Shown: in pieces, positions 34,024 to 43,932 of the stretch | Numbering within the stretch: the stretch's first letter is position 1 | Layout of the letters: every line of letters starts with the position of its first letter | From: Geobacter sp. UBA6151 | GTDB lineage: Bacteria > Desulfobacterota > Desulfuromonadia > Geobacterales > Pseudopelobacteraceae | DNA: 54,729 nt | NCBI GenBank assembly: GCA_002423105.1 | Contig: DIUT01000006.1 | Span: 1 to 54,729, forward strand | Direction of reading: 5' to 3' | Translations under genes and position numbers: made by a program | The notes under the pieces: generated by a model | What the model was told of the DNA's origin: nothing | Seen by the model: only the letters and a program-made list of their open reading frames with translations | Database searches by the model: none

Positions 34024-34524
34024 TTACTCCAACGCTTCGAACGTCGCTTTTTCCTCGTCGCTGAACAGCCGGTTGAGATCGAGCACGATCAGCAGCCGTT
34101 CTGCATGGTTGATCACTCCGGTAATGCAGCTCTGGGCAGCGTTACCCTGCGCGATGGAGGGCGACGGCTGGATCTCCGACGCAGAGATGCGGATTACCTC
34201 AGCCACCGCATCCACCACAAAACCGGTCAGGTCGTTGCCTACCTCCATCACCAGGATGCGGCTCTGATTGTTCTTCTCCCGTTCGTCCAGCCCGAAACGT
34301 TTGCGCAGTGAGATGATCGGCACCACCGTGCCGCGAAGGTTGATGATCCCGTCCACGTAATCCGGGGTGTTGGGCATCTTAGTGATGGAGGGCATACGGA
34401 TGATTTCGCGCACCGCCAGCACGTCAATGCCGTATTCCTCGCCTTCAAGTTCGAAGCTGACCAGTTGGATGAGCTCCTGTCCAGTTTTGCGTTCTTCTCG
34501 TGCAGCTACAGGCAGATTACTCAT
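34024..34524 (-). CDS. cheW: CheW chemotaxis coupling protein
   Basis: 166 aa. CheW-domain signatures are seen: LVSFELEGEEYGIDVLAVREI, ITKMPNTPDYVDGIINLRGTVVPIISLRKRF and the C-terminal GNAAQSCITGVINHAERLLIVLDL. It links chemoreceptors to CheA. It overlaps the stop of the receptor gene (ATGA), so the two are co-translated. No cheA is in the window, so it must join an array encoded elsewhere. Confidence 0.93.
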   Translation of the reverse strand: MSNLPVAAREERKTGQELIQLVSFELEGEEYGIDVLAVREIIRMPSITKMPNTPDYVDGIINLRGTVVPIISLRKRFGLDEREKNNQSRILVMEVGNDLTGFVVDAVAEVIRISASEIQPSPSIAQGNAAQSCITGVINHAERLLIVLDLNRLFSDEEKATFEALE

Positions 34525-36158
34525 GGTTTCCCCAACCGGAAGCGGCTGACAAGATTTTGCAGATCCTGGGCCTGGGTGGCCAACTGGGCAGCCGCTCCGG
34601 CTGTCTCGTCCGCGCCCCGTGCCGTCTGGTGCACCACCTCCGTGATCTGCTGGATATTGTTGGTCACCTCGCCCGTGGTGGCGGTCTGCTGTTCGGCAGC
34701 CGTGGCGATCTGACTGACCTGCATGGAAACCTCGTTGATCCGGTCAAGGATATCCTCCAGGGCCTGTCCCGATTTCTGGGACGATACGGCGCCTTTCTCC
34801 ACTTCGATGACCCCCTCTTCCATGGCCTTGACCGCTGCCTTGGTTTCGTTCTGGATCGCCTTGATCATCTCGCCGATCTCGCGGGTGGCCTTGGTGGTCC
34901 GCTCGGCCAAAGCCCTGACCTCGTCGGCGACCACGGCGAATCCGCGCCCCTGCTCACCTGCCCGGGCTGCCTCAATGGCCGCATTCAGGGCCAGCAGGTT
35001 GGTCTGGTCGGCAATGTCCTCGATAGTGCCGACGATGTCGCCGATCTGCTCGGAACGGGAACCGAGCGCCTCGATGGTCTGGGAGGTCTGGCGCACCCTG
35101 TCGGCGATGACGCTCATGCCGGTTATGGTCTCCTGGACCACCTTTGCCCCGGCGTTGGCGGCATCCGTGGACTGCTGTGAGGCATCGGCGGCCAAGGAGC
35201 AGTTGCGGGCAATATCGCTACTGGTGGCGGACATCTCCTCGCTGGCCGTGGCCACGGTATTGGTCTGGGAGGCAACCTCTTCCGCGCCGGTGGCGATCTG
35301 GGTCGAGGTGGAGTGAAGCTGGGTGGAGGCAGAGGCGATACCGCTGGAGATATCCACTGTTCGGGAGATCATCTCCCGCAGGTTCTGGACCATGTTCTTC
35401 ATGGCTGCCATCAATTGACCGGTTTCGTCCCCTGAGCTGACGTTAACAGATACGGTCAGGTTCCCCTCGGCAAGGGCGTTGGCAACGGAAACCGCCTCTG
35501 CCAATGGCCTGGTGATAGTTCTGGAGATAAACAGGCCAAGGCCGATGGCCATAAGCACCCCCACTATGACCAGGACGCTCATGACTATCGTTGCCGCCTT
35601 GGCCTCCTTGGTATTGGTTGTGGAGGTCAGCTTGGCCTGAGCCTCTTTTGACTCCATCAACTTGTTCATGATTTCCTGCTCATGCAGGGCCGACTTCTTG
35701 GCATCGCCATGCAAAAGTGCTATCGCTTCCTCATCCTTGCCGACCTTGTGCAGCTCCAGTACCTTGTCGATATGGCCGCCATAGACATTGCGCGACTCCT
35801 TGAACTCATTGAACAATGTGCGCCCTTCCTCGGTCAGGATGGTCTTTTCAAATCGTTCCGAACGTTCGGAAACATCCTGGCGGAGCTTTCTGATGGTTTC
35901 TACCGCTGCCTGTATTTCCTTCTCATCCCTGGATTCCACGATATCCCGCAGGTTGATGCGCACGCGCTGAAACGCGACCGACATGTTCGCCAGATCTCCC
36001 AGGGGAACAGTCATCTTTTCATACAGCATGGTGTCGGCGGCATCAATCTGATGGATTTTGACAATGCCCATAATGCCGATTACCGCGGCAATCGTTGCTA
36101 CCACCAGAAAACTGGCGATGAGTTTAGCTCCTACTTTAATGCTGCTGAACCAGGTCAT
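34521..36158 (-). CDS. Methyl-accepting chemotaxis protein
   Basis: 545 aa with GAGGAGAA before the ATG. TM1 lies at about 9-31, followed by a periplasmic four-helix-bundle sensor at about 32-190 (4HB_MCP style), TM2 at about 193-215 and a HAMP domain. The signalling tip is highly conserved: IADQTNLLALNAAIEAARAG, then GRGFAVVADEVRALAERT. It lacks a C-terminal CheR-docking pentapeptide (ends RFRLGKP). It signals to CheA with the neighbouring CheW. The ligand is unknown. Confidence 0.93.
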   Translation of the reverse strand: MTWFSSIKVGAKLIASFLVVATIAAVIGIMGIVKIHQIDAADTMLYEKMTVPLGDLANMSVAFQRVRINLRDIVESRDEKEIQAAVETIRKLRQDVSERSERFEKTILTEEGRTLFNEFKESRNVYGGHIDKVLELHKVGKDEEAIALLHGDAKKSALHEQEIMNKLMESKEAQAKLTSTTNTKEAKAATIVMSVLVIVGVLMAIGLGLFISRTITRPLAEAVSVANALAEGNLTVSVNVSSGDETGQLMAAMKNMVQNLREMISRTVDISSGIASASTQLHSTSTQIATGAEEVASQTNTVATASEEMSATSSDIARNCSLAADASQQSTDAANAGAKVVQETITGMSVIADRVRQTSQTIEALGSRSEQIGDIVGTIEDIADQTNLLALNAAIEAARAGEQGRGFAVVADEVRALAERTTKATREIGEMIKAIQNETKAAVKAMEEGVIEVEKGAVSSQKSGQALEDILDRINEVSMQVSQIATAAEQQTATTGEVTNNIQQITEVVHQTARGADETAGAAAQLATQAQDLQNLVSRFRLGKP

Positions 36159-36249
36159 GTTATTCTCCTCTGAGTGTGATTATTGTTCCAAAGATTGCGG
36201 GACAAATTCCGGTGATCGGTGTATTCATGCCAACCCCTTCCTGTGAATT

Positions 36250-36477
36250 TTATGAACATTTCTTTCTGAACTCCTTATGCCGGGGATGGCGGCATAAGGC
36301 TGAGTAACCAAAACTAAAGGCATGTTTGCATCCAGGCCTTTTCATCAAACATTTTGAAATACCTTCCATAACCTTTTCGGTCAGACAATCAGAGTCAGCG
36401 GAATCGACGGCGTCCGTGGAATCCGAATCGGCCTTTGAGGCATTGCCATGTTTTATTGAAACGGGATCAAATGGCAT
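36250..36477 (-). CDS. Small Cys-rich hypothetical protein
   Basis: 75 aa from the ATG at 36477; the open frame could begin earlier at a TTG (36558) but without a ribosome site. The N-terminal half is acidic and Asp/Ser-rich (KADSDSTDAVDSADSD). The C-terminal half carries four cysteines (SKCLMKRPGCKHAFSFGYSA, then ALC and KKC) and looks like a compact metal-binding or disulfide domain. No family recognised. Confidence 0.4.
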   Translation of the reverse strand: MPFDPVSIKHGNASKADSDSTDAVDSADSDCLTEKVMEGISKCLMKRPGCKHAFSFGYSALCRHPRHKEFRKKCS

Positions 36478-36719
36478 GTTTGTCCGGAACCATTCAGGAT
36501 GGTAGTAGCCAGTACAGTATGCCGGGAGGTTTTCAGGGAATCTATAGGGGGATTGCAAGGAGAGGGTTCGTAAACTCCCAAAGAAAGCTTTTGGTTTGAC
36601 AAGGGGACACGAGGTGAAAAAGCGGCTTGGTTATTGCTCCGGTGGATAAAGATGTCATCCGAACAGCGTGAAGGATCTGTTTTTCCTCCAGGGAGGAAAA
36701 GAGCCTTTACGGGCGGAAG

Positions 36720-37367
36720 CTACGTAAGGGTGGTCAGCCCCTCACGGATGGCATACTTGGTCAATTCCGCGATGCTGAAAAGGTTGAGCTTCTTCATAAT
36801 GCCGTGGCGTTGGTTCTCGACGGTTTTCAGGCTTACATCAAAAGCAAAGGCAATCTCCTTGGTATTTTTGCCTTCGGCAATAAGCTGAAGAACCTCTCTT
36901 TCGCGCGGGGTCAGCATTTCGTCGGTCAGGGCGTTTTCAGCCGGGATGCGTTGCAGATACTCCTTGATGAGGATTTCCGTTATTCTTTTGCCGAGGTACG
37001 GTTCATTTGCCGCGACCATGCGGATTGCCGTTGCCAGTTCGGCAAAGGCAGCGTCCTTGAGGACATAACCGCTGGCCCCGGCTTTCAGGATCTCCACGAC
37101 AAAACGCCGGTCGGACTCCATGGAAAGCGCCAGCACCCGCACCCCCTCCAGTTCTTCCGTGATGCTGCGGGTAGCATCGATACCGTTCATATCGGGCATG
37201 GAGATATCCATGACCACCACATCGGGGCGATGTTCGCGGGCAAGCTCAACCGTGGACCTGCCGGTGTCCGCCTCTGCCACCACCTCCATATCCGGCTCGT
37301 TTTTCAGTAGCGCCTTCAGGCCGTCACGGACTATGCTATGATCATCGGCAAGGAGTATTTTCAACAT
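36720..37367 (-). CDS. NarL/FixJ-type response regulator
   Basis: 215 aa from ATG 37367 (AAAGGGAT upstream), giving the standard MLKILLADDHSIVRDGL start. It has a receiver with DVVVMDISMPDMNG (phospho-Asp near 54) and KDAAFAEL. The LuxR-type HTH is LTPREREVLQLIAEGKNTKE and then VSLKTVENQRHGIMKKL. It binds DNA when phosphorylated. The kinase gene ends 14 bases upstream of this start, so they form a two-component pair. Confidence 0.92.
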   Translation of the reverse strand: MLKILLADDHSIVRDGLKALLKNEPDMEVVAEADTGRSTVELAREHRPDVVVMDISMPDMNGIDATRSITEELEGVRVLALSMESDRRFVVEILKAGASGYVLKDAAFAELATAIRMVAANEPYLGKRITEILIKEYLQRIPAENALTDEMLTPREREVLQLIAEGKNTKEIAFAFDVSLKTVENQRHGIMKKLNLFSIAELTKYAIREGLTTLT

Positions 37368-37380
37368 AGTTGGTATCCCT

Positions 37381-39708
37381 TTACTGGTCATGAGATTGAG
37401 CCAGCGGAACCTTGATGGTTGCCACGGTTCCCTTGCCCGGTTTTGAGTCAATGGTAATACATCCGCCAAGGTATTCTATTTTCTGCTGGACATTGAAGAG
37501 GCCGAAACCACCCTCCTTTGTTGGACGTTCACTTGTTTTCGAGGTGTCGAAACCGATTCCATTGTCGCGGATGGTAATGGCGAAAAACGCTTCTTCCCGC
37601 TCTATATGCACCTGAACAGAATCGGTGCCCGCATGTTTGGCAACGTTCAGTAACAGTTCCCGCACGGCCTGGAAGACCGTGGAACGGATCTCGTATTTCA
37701 ACGGTTTCGCTTTGTCGTCGTTAATCAGTTCCATCCGGAGGCCATAGTTCTCCTTCAATTCCTCTCCCAGCCACTGCACCGTTGCTTCCAGTCCGGCACT
37801 GGCCAGGAGCGGCGGCCTGATCTGAAAAGTCAGCGACCTGATGTCCTGAATGGTTTGGTCGATCAGCTTGCTGATGTCATCGGCATCACTTTCCAGATGC
37901 TCCGAAGACAAGCGGCTGGTCAGGGAGTCGAGCTTCATCTTTGCCAGGATCAGACGCTGGCCGACCTGGTCGTGCAGCTCTCCGGCGATGCGGTCCCGTT
38001 CCCGGTCCTCCGCCATGGACAGCTCAAATGCCATTGCCTGGAGTTTCGACTGATGGTCGAGAATCGCCTGTTCGACCTTCTTCCGCTCATCTATCTCCCG
38101 GATGAGCTGTTCGTTGGACAGGGACAGGGAAGCGGTCCTTTCAGCCACCTGCAGTTCCAACTCCTCGTTGATTCCGGCCAGGATCATCTCGGCGCTCTTG
38201 CGTACCGTGATGTCGGACAGCATGGCCAATATATAGCGCTCCCCGGCCAATTCGATCATTTCAAGCAAAATAAGGACATGCCCCAAGCGTCCTGACTTGT
38301 GGCGGAACCCGGCTTCGAATTGTCGCACACGGCCCTGTTCGCGTATCTCGTTCAAAAGCCTGACACGCTCTTCCGGATGGGGCCAAAGCTTCAGTTCAAG
38401 AGAGGTCTTGCCGATAACCTCTTCACGCGAATACCCGAACAGTTCGAGAAACGTTTCGTTGACGTCGATGAATTGACCGCTTTCCAAGCGACTGATGACG
38501 GCGGCGACCGGGCTGGCGTGGAATACGGTGGAAAAGCGCTGGTTGCTTTCCCGCAGTTCCTGCTCCGCCTTCTTACGCACGGTGATGTCGCGGCCGACAG
38601 CCTGGGTTTCCACAAGGTTACTTTGGCTGTCATAAAACCCGCGGTTGACGAACTGCATCCAGCGGACGTCCCCGGAGGCATCACGGACCCGGTTTTCAAT
38701 GACAACGACCGGGTGTGAGGGGGACATGGCAGCCAACTCCGACTCGATCAGCGGAATATCCTCGGGCAACGCCACCGGTTGCCAGCTTCTGCCGATCAGT
38801 TCGTCGTGTGTCTTGCCGAATAACCGGCAATAGACATCGTTGACAAAGGTAAAGGTACCGTCTGGCAGAAAGCGGGCAATGACCTCGGTTTGGTCCTCTA
38901 CAACTGCTCGGTAGCGCTCCTCGCTCCGTTGAAGGGCCTCACCGGCAAGCTTTCTCTCGGTGATATTCTCATGCGTAATCACGATCCAAACCATACTCCC
39001 ATCCACGAAACGGGTCACACGGCCCTGGAACCAGCGTTGTTCCTCATCCGAGTGACAAGGGTATTCCTGGGTGTATAGATCCGTTTTACCCTTGAGGACG
39101 GAACGGATGCCTTCGGCAAACCGACGGGCCTCTTCTTGTTCATCACCTGTTACTGCATCACAGATGGTGAGATAATTGAGCCCGATGCCGAAATTTTCAA
39201 GTAGCGGTGGGTTTAATAAAGCAAAGTCACACCAGCCTTTGTTCACAGACAGGATTGTTCCCTGTTCGTCGAGCACGCAGATGTTTGCAGAAAGGGCATC
39301 GAGCGTTGCCCGCAAAAAGCGCTCTGAACGTCGGGCCGCTTCCTCCGCCAACTTTCGGTCGGTGATGTCCAGCACAAAACCGGTCAGGCCGATCACCTCG
39401 CCAGCGTCGGAGAGAAGCGGATAGTAGCTGGCCAGCCAATGGCGCGGAACATCCGGCGACCACCACACCGATCCCTGCAACTCGATATCCAGTGCCGCCT
39501 CGCCCCGCTCCAGAACGGGCCGCCAGATCTCCCTGAGGCTGGCGGCAAGATCGGCGGGAAGCACCTCGTCGATGGTCCGACCGAGATGTTCTTTGACCTG
39601 CTTGCCGTTGATCTCGGCCATGCGCCCATTGATGCGCAGGAAACGCATCTCCCGATCCACGGCGAACAGACCAGCCGACGTGTATGTGTAGATCTGGCTC
39701 AACTCCAC
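37381..39708 (-). CDS. Multi-PAS sensor histidine kinase (NarX-like, HisKA_3)
   Basis: 775 aa, GTG start at 39708 with GGAG 9-12 bases upstream and a stop codon directly before it. It has four PAS domains in a row (about 5-115, 125-255, 265-385, 395-510), then a coiled coil. The HisKA_3 helix is RERDRIAGELHDQVGQRLIL with the phospho-His in ELHDQ. The HATPase has VRELLLNVAKHAG, IRDNGIGFD and GGFGLFNVQQ. No membrane segments are seen, so the signal is intracellular, perhaps redox or a bound cofactor. It pairs with the NarL-type regulator downstream. Confidence 0.92.
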   Translation of the reverse strand: MELSQIYTYTSAGLFAVDREMRFLRINGRMAEINGKQVKEHLGRTIDEVLPADLAASLREIWRPVLERGEAALDIELQGSVWWSPDVPRHWLASYYPLLSDAGEVIGLTGFVLDITDRKLAEEAARRSERFLRATLDALSANICVLDEQGTILSVNKGWCDFALLNPPLLENFGIGLNYLTICDAVTGDEQEEARRFAEGIRSVLKGKTDLYTQEYPCHSDEEQRWFQGRVTRFVDGSMVWIVITHENITERKLAGEALQRSEERYRAVVEDQTEVIARFLPDGTFTFVNDVYCRLFGKTHDELIGRSWQPVALPEDIPLIESELAAMSPSHPVVVIENRVRDASGDVRWMQFVNRGFYDSQSNLVETQAVGRDITVRKKAEQELRESNQRFSTVFHASPVAAVISRLESGQFIDVNETFLELFGYSREEVIGKTSLELKLWPHPEERVRLLNEIREQGRVRQFEAGFRHKSGRLGHVLILLEMIELAGERYILAMLSDITVRKSAEMILAGINEELELQVAERTASLSLSNEQLIREIDERKKVEQAILDHQSKLQAMAFELSMAEDRERDRIAGELHDQVGQRLILAKMKLDSLTSRLSSEHLESDADDISKLIDQTIQDIRSLTFQIRPPLLASAGLEATVQWLGEELKENYGLRMELINDDKAKPLKYEIRSTVFQAVRELLLNVAKHAGTDSVQVHIEREEAFFAITIRDNGIGFDTSKTSERPTKEGGFGLFNVQQKIEYLGGCITIDSKPGKGTVATIKVPLAQSHDQ

Positions 39709-39904
39709 TTAATAGCTCCAACGTGCATGAGATAGCCGACTGGCGATGCCGGAGGGCCTCTTTGAAGTCATTCGTAATGCGTCAACATCCGGATAATTTT
39801 TATAGTCTTCATCTGCTCTTGGGTACTTACTTGAGATAAAACAGGTATGCGATGCTGGAACGAGGCATCATGGCGTCAATCCGGATATTTTTCTGGAATC
39901 TACT

Positions 39905-40213
39905 TTAATGCAGAGGTTCCTCTTCCTCTTCTTCACCGCTGATAGCCAATGACTTCACCGCGCTTTCCGGTGATTTGCCCCGTATGATGTCCATAATTTC
40001 CTGATAACTCATAATGCGTATTTCGTGGGTTGTGATATTGGCGCATATCGGGTGAGTCTCAATGAATTTCCGGGCTTCATGGTAACTCAGCTTTTCCGGT
40101 TTAAGCTCGTTGTGCGGCATGACGACATGAAAATGGTACTCTTCTCCCTCACGGCAGAGGATATGGTAGTGCCCCGCAAAAAATCCGATGCCATATGCGT
40201 TTTCTGCATCCAT
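39905..40213 (-). CDS. Small hypothetical protein
   Basis: 102 aa with AAGGGAC before the ATG. It is rich in His and aromatic residues at the start (GIGFFAGHYHILCREGEEYH) and ends in an acidic run (GEEEEEEPLH). The middle (SYHEARKFIETHPICANI) looks helical. No family recognised; soluble. It stands alone between the multi-PAS kinase and the DsrE-like gene, same strand. Confidence 0.6.
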   Translation of the reverse strand: MDAENAYGIGFFAGHYHILCREGEEYHFHVVMPHNELKPEKLSYHEARKFIETHPICANITTHEIRIMSYQEIMDIIRGKSPESAVKSLAISGEEEEEEPLH

Positions 40214-40305
40214 ACATTGTCCCTTCCATCTTTGTCAGCCTGATTAGCAGCCGGGTGCGTCCGTGGTCGGAGTTCGTGGGTGCTGCATAGGCAATTGTAT
40301 TTGCC

Positions 40306-40773
40306 TTAATTGATAGCAATCATTGCATAACCTTTGTTTTGGTATCCAATAAATGAATTGAACACATTGGCAACCAACGTGACCTCCGGGATTAGCCCAT
40401 TCGGGTCTGCTTTGAATACACGCATTGCCACAGCACACGCTTCAAACCGCACCCCCTTCTTTCTTAGAGCCTGGAATAGGGCAACAGCCTCCTCATCAAG
40501 TGCGGTCACCGTCAGAAGTTTCACCCCGGGCCCGCGAAAAGCAACTATCATCTCCGGTTTGATCCCCTGCGCTACCATCCCTTCTAACGTTTCATTAAAG
40601 AGCTTAAGGTTGAAGACAAGTTTGTCAAGTTCAGCAACTCGCACATCAAAAATAACCTTGGCTGTTTTAAGTCCGGCAAATGCTTCGTGGTCATCCGCTT
40701 TTTTTGCAGCATGTACATCCAGAGAACATGTCAGTAAGATCATGATCATAATTAATAAAGCTCGCAGGTGCAT
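40306..40773 (-). CDS. Periplasmic DsrE/DsrF-like protein
   Basis: 155 aa with AAGGAGG before the ATG. It has a signal peptide of about 22 residues (MHLRALLIMIMILLTCSLDV) ending HAA. The mature part has the DsrE-like pattern: VIFDVRVAELDKLVFNLKLF, then EMIVAFRGPGVKLLT, and LFQALRKKGVRFEACAVAMR with a Cys where DsrE proteins carry their conserved residue. DsrE-type proteins often handle sulfur; the exported form is of unknown role. Confidence 0.75.
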   Translation of the reverse strand: MHLRALLIMIMILLTCSLDVHAAKKADDHEAFAGLKTAKVIFDVRVAELDKLVFNLKLFNETLEGMVAQGIKPEMIVAFRGPGVKLLTVTALDEEAVALFQALRKKGVRFEACAVAMRVFKADPNGLIPEVTLVANVFNSFIGYQNKGYAMIAIN

Positions 40774-40800
40774 AAATGCCTCCTTTTTTGAACTAGCAAT

Positions 40801-40863
40801 AAGGGACAGGCTACGTATTGATGCCTCTTTACGTCCCTTTAACCATACCCGTTACCGATTATA
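40801..40863 (-). promoter_or_regulatory. Extended -10 promoter and structured leader of the DsrE-like gene
   Basis: On the minus strand TGTTATAAT ends at 40858, an extended -10 with perfect TATAAT; no good -35 is seen. The leader to the ATG at 40773 is about 78 bases. It contains a hairpin of AAGGGAC/GTCCCTT (40801-40807 with 40833-40839) holding AGGC/GCCT inside. Confidence 0.45.
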
Positions 40864-40908
40864 ACAAATTGCACTATCTCCCCTGATTTCGTGATTACAG
40901 CATCGGCG

Positions 40909-42291
40909 CTAACAGTACTCCTCTTTCCTGATGTTGTACTTCTTAATCTTGCGGTAGATGGTGGCCATGTTCATGTCGGCTTCGCGGGCGGCGTGCTCGA
41001 CGTTGCCGCCGTGTTTCTTGAGCAACCGCCTCAACAGGTCTGCCTCAAACTTGTCCAGAGCCTCGCTGAACGGCATCCCGCCGGGCTCTGCGCTGTCCGC
41101 ATCAGCGGGAGCCGGGATGACATCGATAAACTGCATCAGCGTGTCACGGGAAATGTATTCATCCCCCTCCATGGTCATGCAGGCCTCAATCACATTTTTG
41201 AGCTGCCGGATATTGCCCGGCCAGGCAAAACCGCACAGGGTTTGCATGGCCTCCTTCTCAAAGCCCTTGACCTGGGCGCCGAACTTCTGGTTTTGCAGAT
41301 TGATGAAGTGGGCGGTCAGCAGCGGGATATCTTCCACCCTCTCCCGCAACGGCGGCAGATGGATGTTGACCACATTCAGCCGGTAGTACAGGTCTTCACG
41401 GAACGCGCCGCTTTGCACCGCCTGCTTGAGATCGGCGTTGGTGGCCGAGAGGATGCGCACATCAACCCGCGTGGGCGTGCTGTCTCCCAGCCGGTTAAAC
41501 TCCTTCTCCTGCAGGAAACGCAGCAGGGTCTTCTGGACGTTCATCGGCAGGTTGCCCACCTCATCCAGAAAAAGGGTGCCGCCGTTGGCCGTTTCCAGCA
41601 GTCCTTGCCGGTTTTCCCTGGCGCCGGTGAAGGCCCCTTTTTTGTAACCGAACAGCTCGCTCTCCAGCAGGCTTTCCGGCAGCGCGCCGCAGTTGATGGC
41701 GATGAATTTACGCTCCTGGCGGGGGGAGTTGTAATGGATGGCCTGGGCGATCAACTCCTTGCCGGTGCCCGATTCGCCGGTGATCAACACCGAGGTATCT
41801 CGCACCGTTACCTTCTCCGCCTTGACCAGAACGTGTTTCAGCGCGCCGGAGGTGATGATCTTGTCAAAACAGAATTTACCTTCCAGCTCCCGCCGCAGTT
41901 CCCGGTTCTCTTCCAGCAGTTCCGACTGTTGCAACGCGTTTTTCACCCGGTAGATCAGCTCATCCGGCTCAAACGGCTTGGTCAGCATGTCGTAGGCGCC
42001 GCTTCGTAGCGCCTGAATGGACATTTCCACCGTGGCGTAGGCGGTGATCATGATCACCGGGATGTCCTTGGAGATTTCCTTGACCTTTTTTAATACCTCC
42101 AGGCCGCTCATGCCGGGCATTTTGATGTCGGTGATCACCAGATCCCAGGCGCCGGGGTGAAACTCGGCAACCGCCTTTTGCGGCGAGGTGTTGGCTTTGG
42201 CCAGATAGCCGTGGTCCAGCAGAACCTGCTCCATCATGCGGCAGAGTCCGGCTTCGTTGTCGATCAGCAGAATGCGTTTTTTTTCTGACAT
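40909..42291 (-). CDS. NtrC-family sigma-54 response regulator
   Basis: 460 aa. It has a receiver (LLIDNEAGLC, LVITDIKMPGMSG with phospho-Asp near 54, MLTKPFE). The AAA+ domain has Walker A ITGESGTGKEL, the sigma-54 contact loop KGAFTGARE, and LFLDEVGNLP. A Fis-type helix-turn-helix lies at the C-terminus (KKHGGNVEHAAREADMNMAT). It activates sigma-54 promoters. The ATG abuts the stop of the kinase gene. A -24/-12 promoter and TTTGCA-type palindromes lie upstream of the adjacent divergent operon at 44220, its most likely target. Confidence 0.93.
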   Translation of the reverse strand: MSEKKRILLIDNEAGLCRMMEQVLLDHGYLAKANTSPQKAVAEFHPGAWDLVITDIKMPGMSGLEVLKKVKEISKDIPVIMITAYATVEMSIQALRSGAYDMLTKPFEPDELIYRVKNALQQSELLEENRELRRELEGKFCFDKIITSGALKHVLVKAEKVTVRDTSVLITGESGTGKELIAQAIHYNSPRQERKFIAINCGALPESLLESELFGYKKGAFTGARENRQGLLETANGGTLFLDEVGNLPMNVQKTLLRFLQEKEFNRLGDSTPTRVDVRILSATNADLKQAVQSGAFREDLYYRLNVVNIHLPPLRERVEDIPLLTAHFINLQNQKFGAQVKGFEKEAMQTLCGFAWPGNIRQLKNVIEACMTMEGDEYISRDTLMQFIDVIPAPADADSAEPGGMPFSEALDKFEADLLRRLLKKHGGNVEHAAREADMNMATIYRKIKKYNIRKEEYC

Positions 42292-43818
42292 CTATACATC
42301 CTCATGTTCAATGGGCAGCAGCAGCGTTACGGTTGTTCCCTTGTCCGGCGCGCTGGTGATGGTGATATGGCCGTGGTGGCGCTCGATGATCTGGCGGGTG
42401 ATGGCCAGGCCGAGGCCGGTGCCTTGCTCCTTGGTGGTGTAGAACGGTTCGAAGATCTTCTCGATGCTTTCATCGGAAATGCCGCAGCCGCTGTCGCTGA
42501 AGGTGATCATGACCTGCCCGGTATCGGCCCGGGCGGTGGCAACGCTCAGGCTGCCGCCGTCCGGCATGGCGCCGCCAGCGTTGAGGATCAGGTTGATGGC
42601 CACCTGGCGCATCTGGTCGCCATCCAGCATGACCAGCGGCAGGTCCGGGGCAAATCCGGTGGTGATGGTCACTCCGCGCATATCGGTGTGGTTGGCGGCG
42701 AAATCGATGATCTGCGTCAGCAGTTCGTTCAGGTCCACCGGTTCCAGCGATGGTCGCGGCGTGCGGGCGTAGCTGAGCAGGTCCTGGACGATCTTCTTGC
42801 AGCGTTTGCTTTCGCGCTTGATCTCATGGATGTATTTGTAGTGAGGATCGTCTTCCGACATCTTGCCTTCAAGGTAGGCGGCGTAGCCCAGGATCACCCC
42901 CAGGGGATTGTTGATCTCATGGGCCACCCCGGAGGAGAGTACCCCCAGTGAGGCCATTTTGCCTTGTTGGGCCAGTGACGATTCCATCTCCTTGTTGCGA
43001 CGTATGATGTCAGTCATCTGGTTGAAGGAGTCGGCCATTTCAGCCAGTTCATCCTGCCCTTCCACCGTCATTTTTTCCTCAAGGTTGCCCTGCCGGACGC
43101 TTCGGATGACGTCGATCATGTGGGTGATGGGGCAGGTGAGTATGGTTGAGGCGCGGAAAACCAGCGCCGCCGCCGCCGCCGCAACCACAAGCATCAGGAT
43201 CAGCATGCTGACCATGATCCGTTCCTTGATCTTGTTGGCCTCACGGTAGAATTCATCTTCGTAGGAGCCCACCGCCACGATCCAGTTCCACGGCTTATAA
43301 TACTCGTAATGGACAATTTTCATGCGCGGGGTCTTGGTGCCGACGTTTCTCCAGGGATAACGAATCCAGCCGTCCTTTTTCTCGATCATCTCCCGGATGA
43401 AATACAGGCCGTTGGAGTCGCGGACATCGTAAATATTCGTGCCCTCCGCCTCGTGGTGCACGGTGAGGGTGCCGCTGGTGTCCATGCAGAAGATGTAGCC
43501 GGTGTTGCCGACCCGCTTGCTCTTGATCTTTTTCTTGAGCAGGGCAAAGGCGTGGGATTCTGCGTCATCCGCCCCGTCACCGGCAGTTTTTCGTGCCCGC
43601 TCGGGATAGTGCTGATTGTGGGCATCCAGCAGGTCCACCGTAAAGGAGACCATATGTTGCAGGTCGTCCTTGCTGGTCTGGGTGACCCCCCGGTAGGCCT
43701 GGAGGTTGGCGATATAGCCGATGACCGTGGCCACGATGATGATCGGGATGATCACCAGCGGCAGCACCAGCGATAGCAGCTTCCAGCGCAGTTTCAGTTT
43801 TTTTAGAAATTCACCCAC
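42292..43818 (-). CDS. Cache-domain sensor histidine kinase, partner of the NtrC-type regulator
   Basis: 508 aa from GTG 43818 (AAGGTGG and AGGAGA upstream); an ATG at 43875 would add 19 poorly conserved residues without a ribosome site. TM1 is at about 15-37. A periplasmic single-Cache domain (about 40-200) contains RVGNTGYIFCMDTSGTLTVH and PWNWIVAVGSYEDEFY. TM2 is at about 205-225, followed by HAMP. The HisKA site is VAHEINNPLGV, and the HATPase has NLILNAGGAM, SDSGCGIS and EQGTGLGLAI. Cache domains of this type commonly bind small carboxylates or amino acids, which fits a transporter operon next door. Confidence 0.92.
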   Translation of the reverse strand: MGEFLKKLKLRWKLLSLVLPLVIIPIIIVATVIGYIANLQAYRGVTQTSKDDLQHMVSFTVDLLDAHNQHYPERARKTAGDGADDAESHAFALLKKKIKSKRVGNTGYIFCMDTSGTLTVHHEAEGTNIYDVRDSNGLYFIREMIEKKDGWIRYPWRNVGTKTPRMKIVHYEYYKPWNWIVAVGSYEDEFYREANKIKERIMVSMLILMLVVAAAAAALVFRASTILTCPITHMIDVIRSVRQGNLEEKMTVEGQDELAEMADSFNQMTDIIRRNKEMESSLAQQGKMASLGVLSSGVAHEINNPLGVILGYAAYLEGKMSEDDPHYKYIHEIKRESKRCKKIVQDLLSYARTPRPSLEPVDLNELLTQIIDFAANHTDMRGVTITTGFAPDLPLVMLDGDQMRQVAINLILNAGGAMPDGGSLSVATARADTGQVMITFSDSGCGISDESIEKIFEPFYTTKEQGTGLGLAITRQIIERHHGHITITSAPDKGTTVTLLLPIEHEDV

Positions 43819-43932
43819 CTGGCCACCTTCTCTCCTACCTGTTTGTTTTGATTGATATATCCCAATGTTTTGCATTAGGCAAGCGCTGTGCGCTGCTGCT
43901 TTTGCAAAATTGCAAAATTGACGGGGAAAGCT

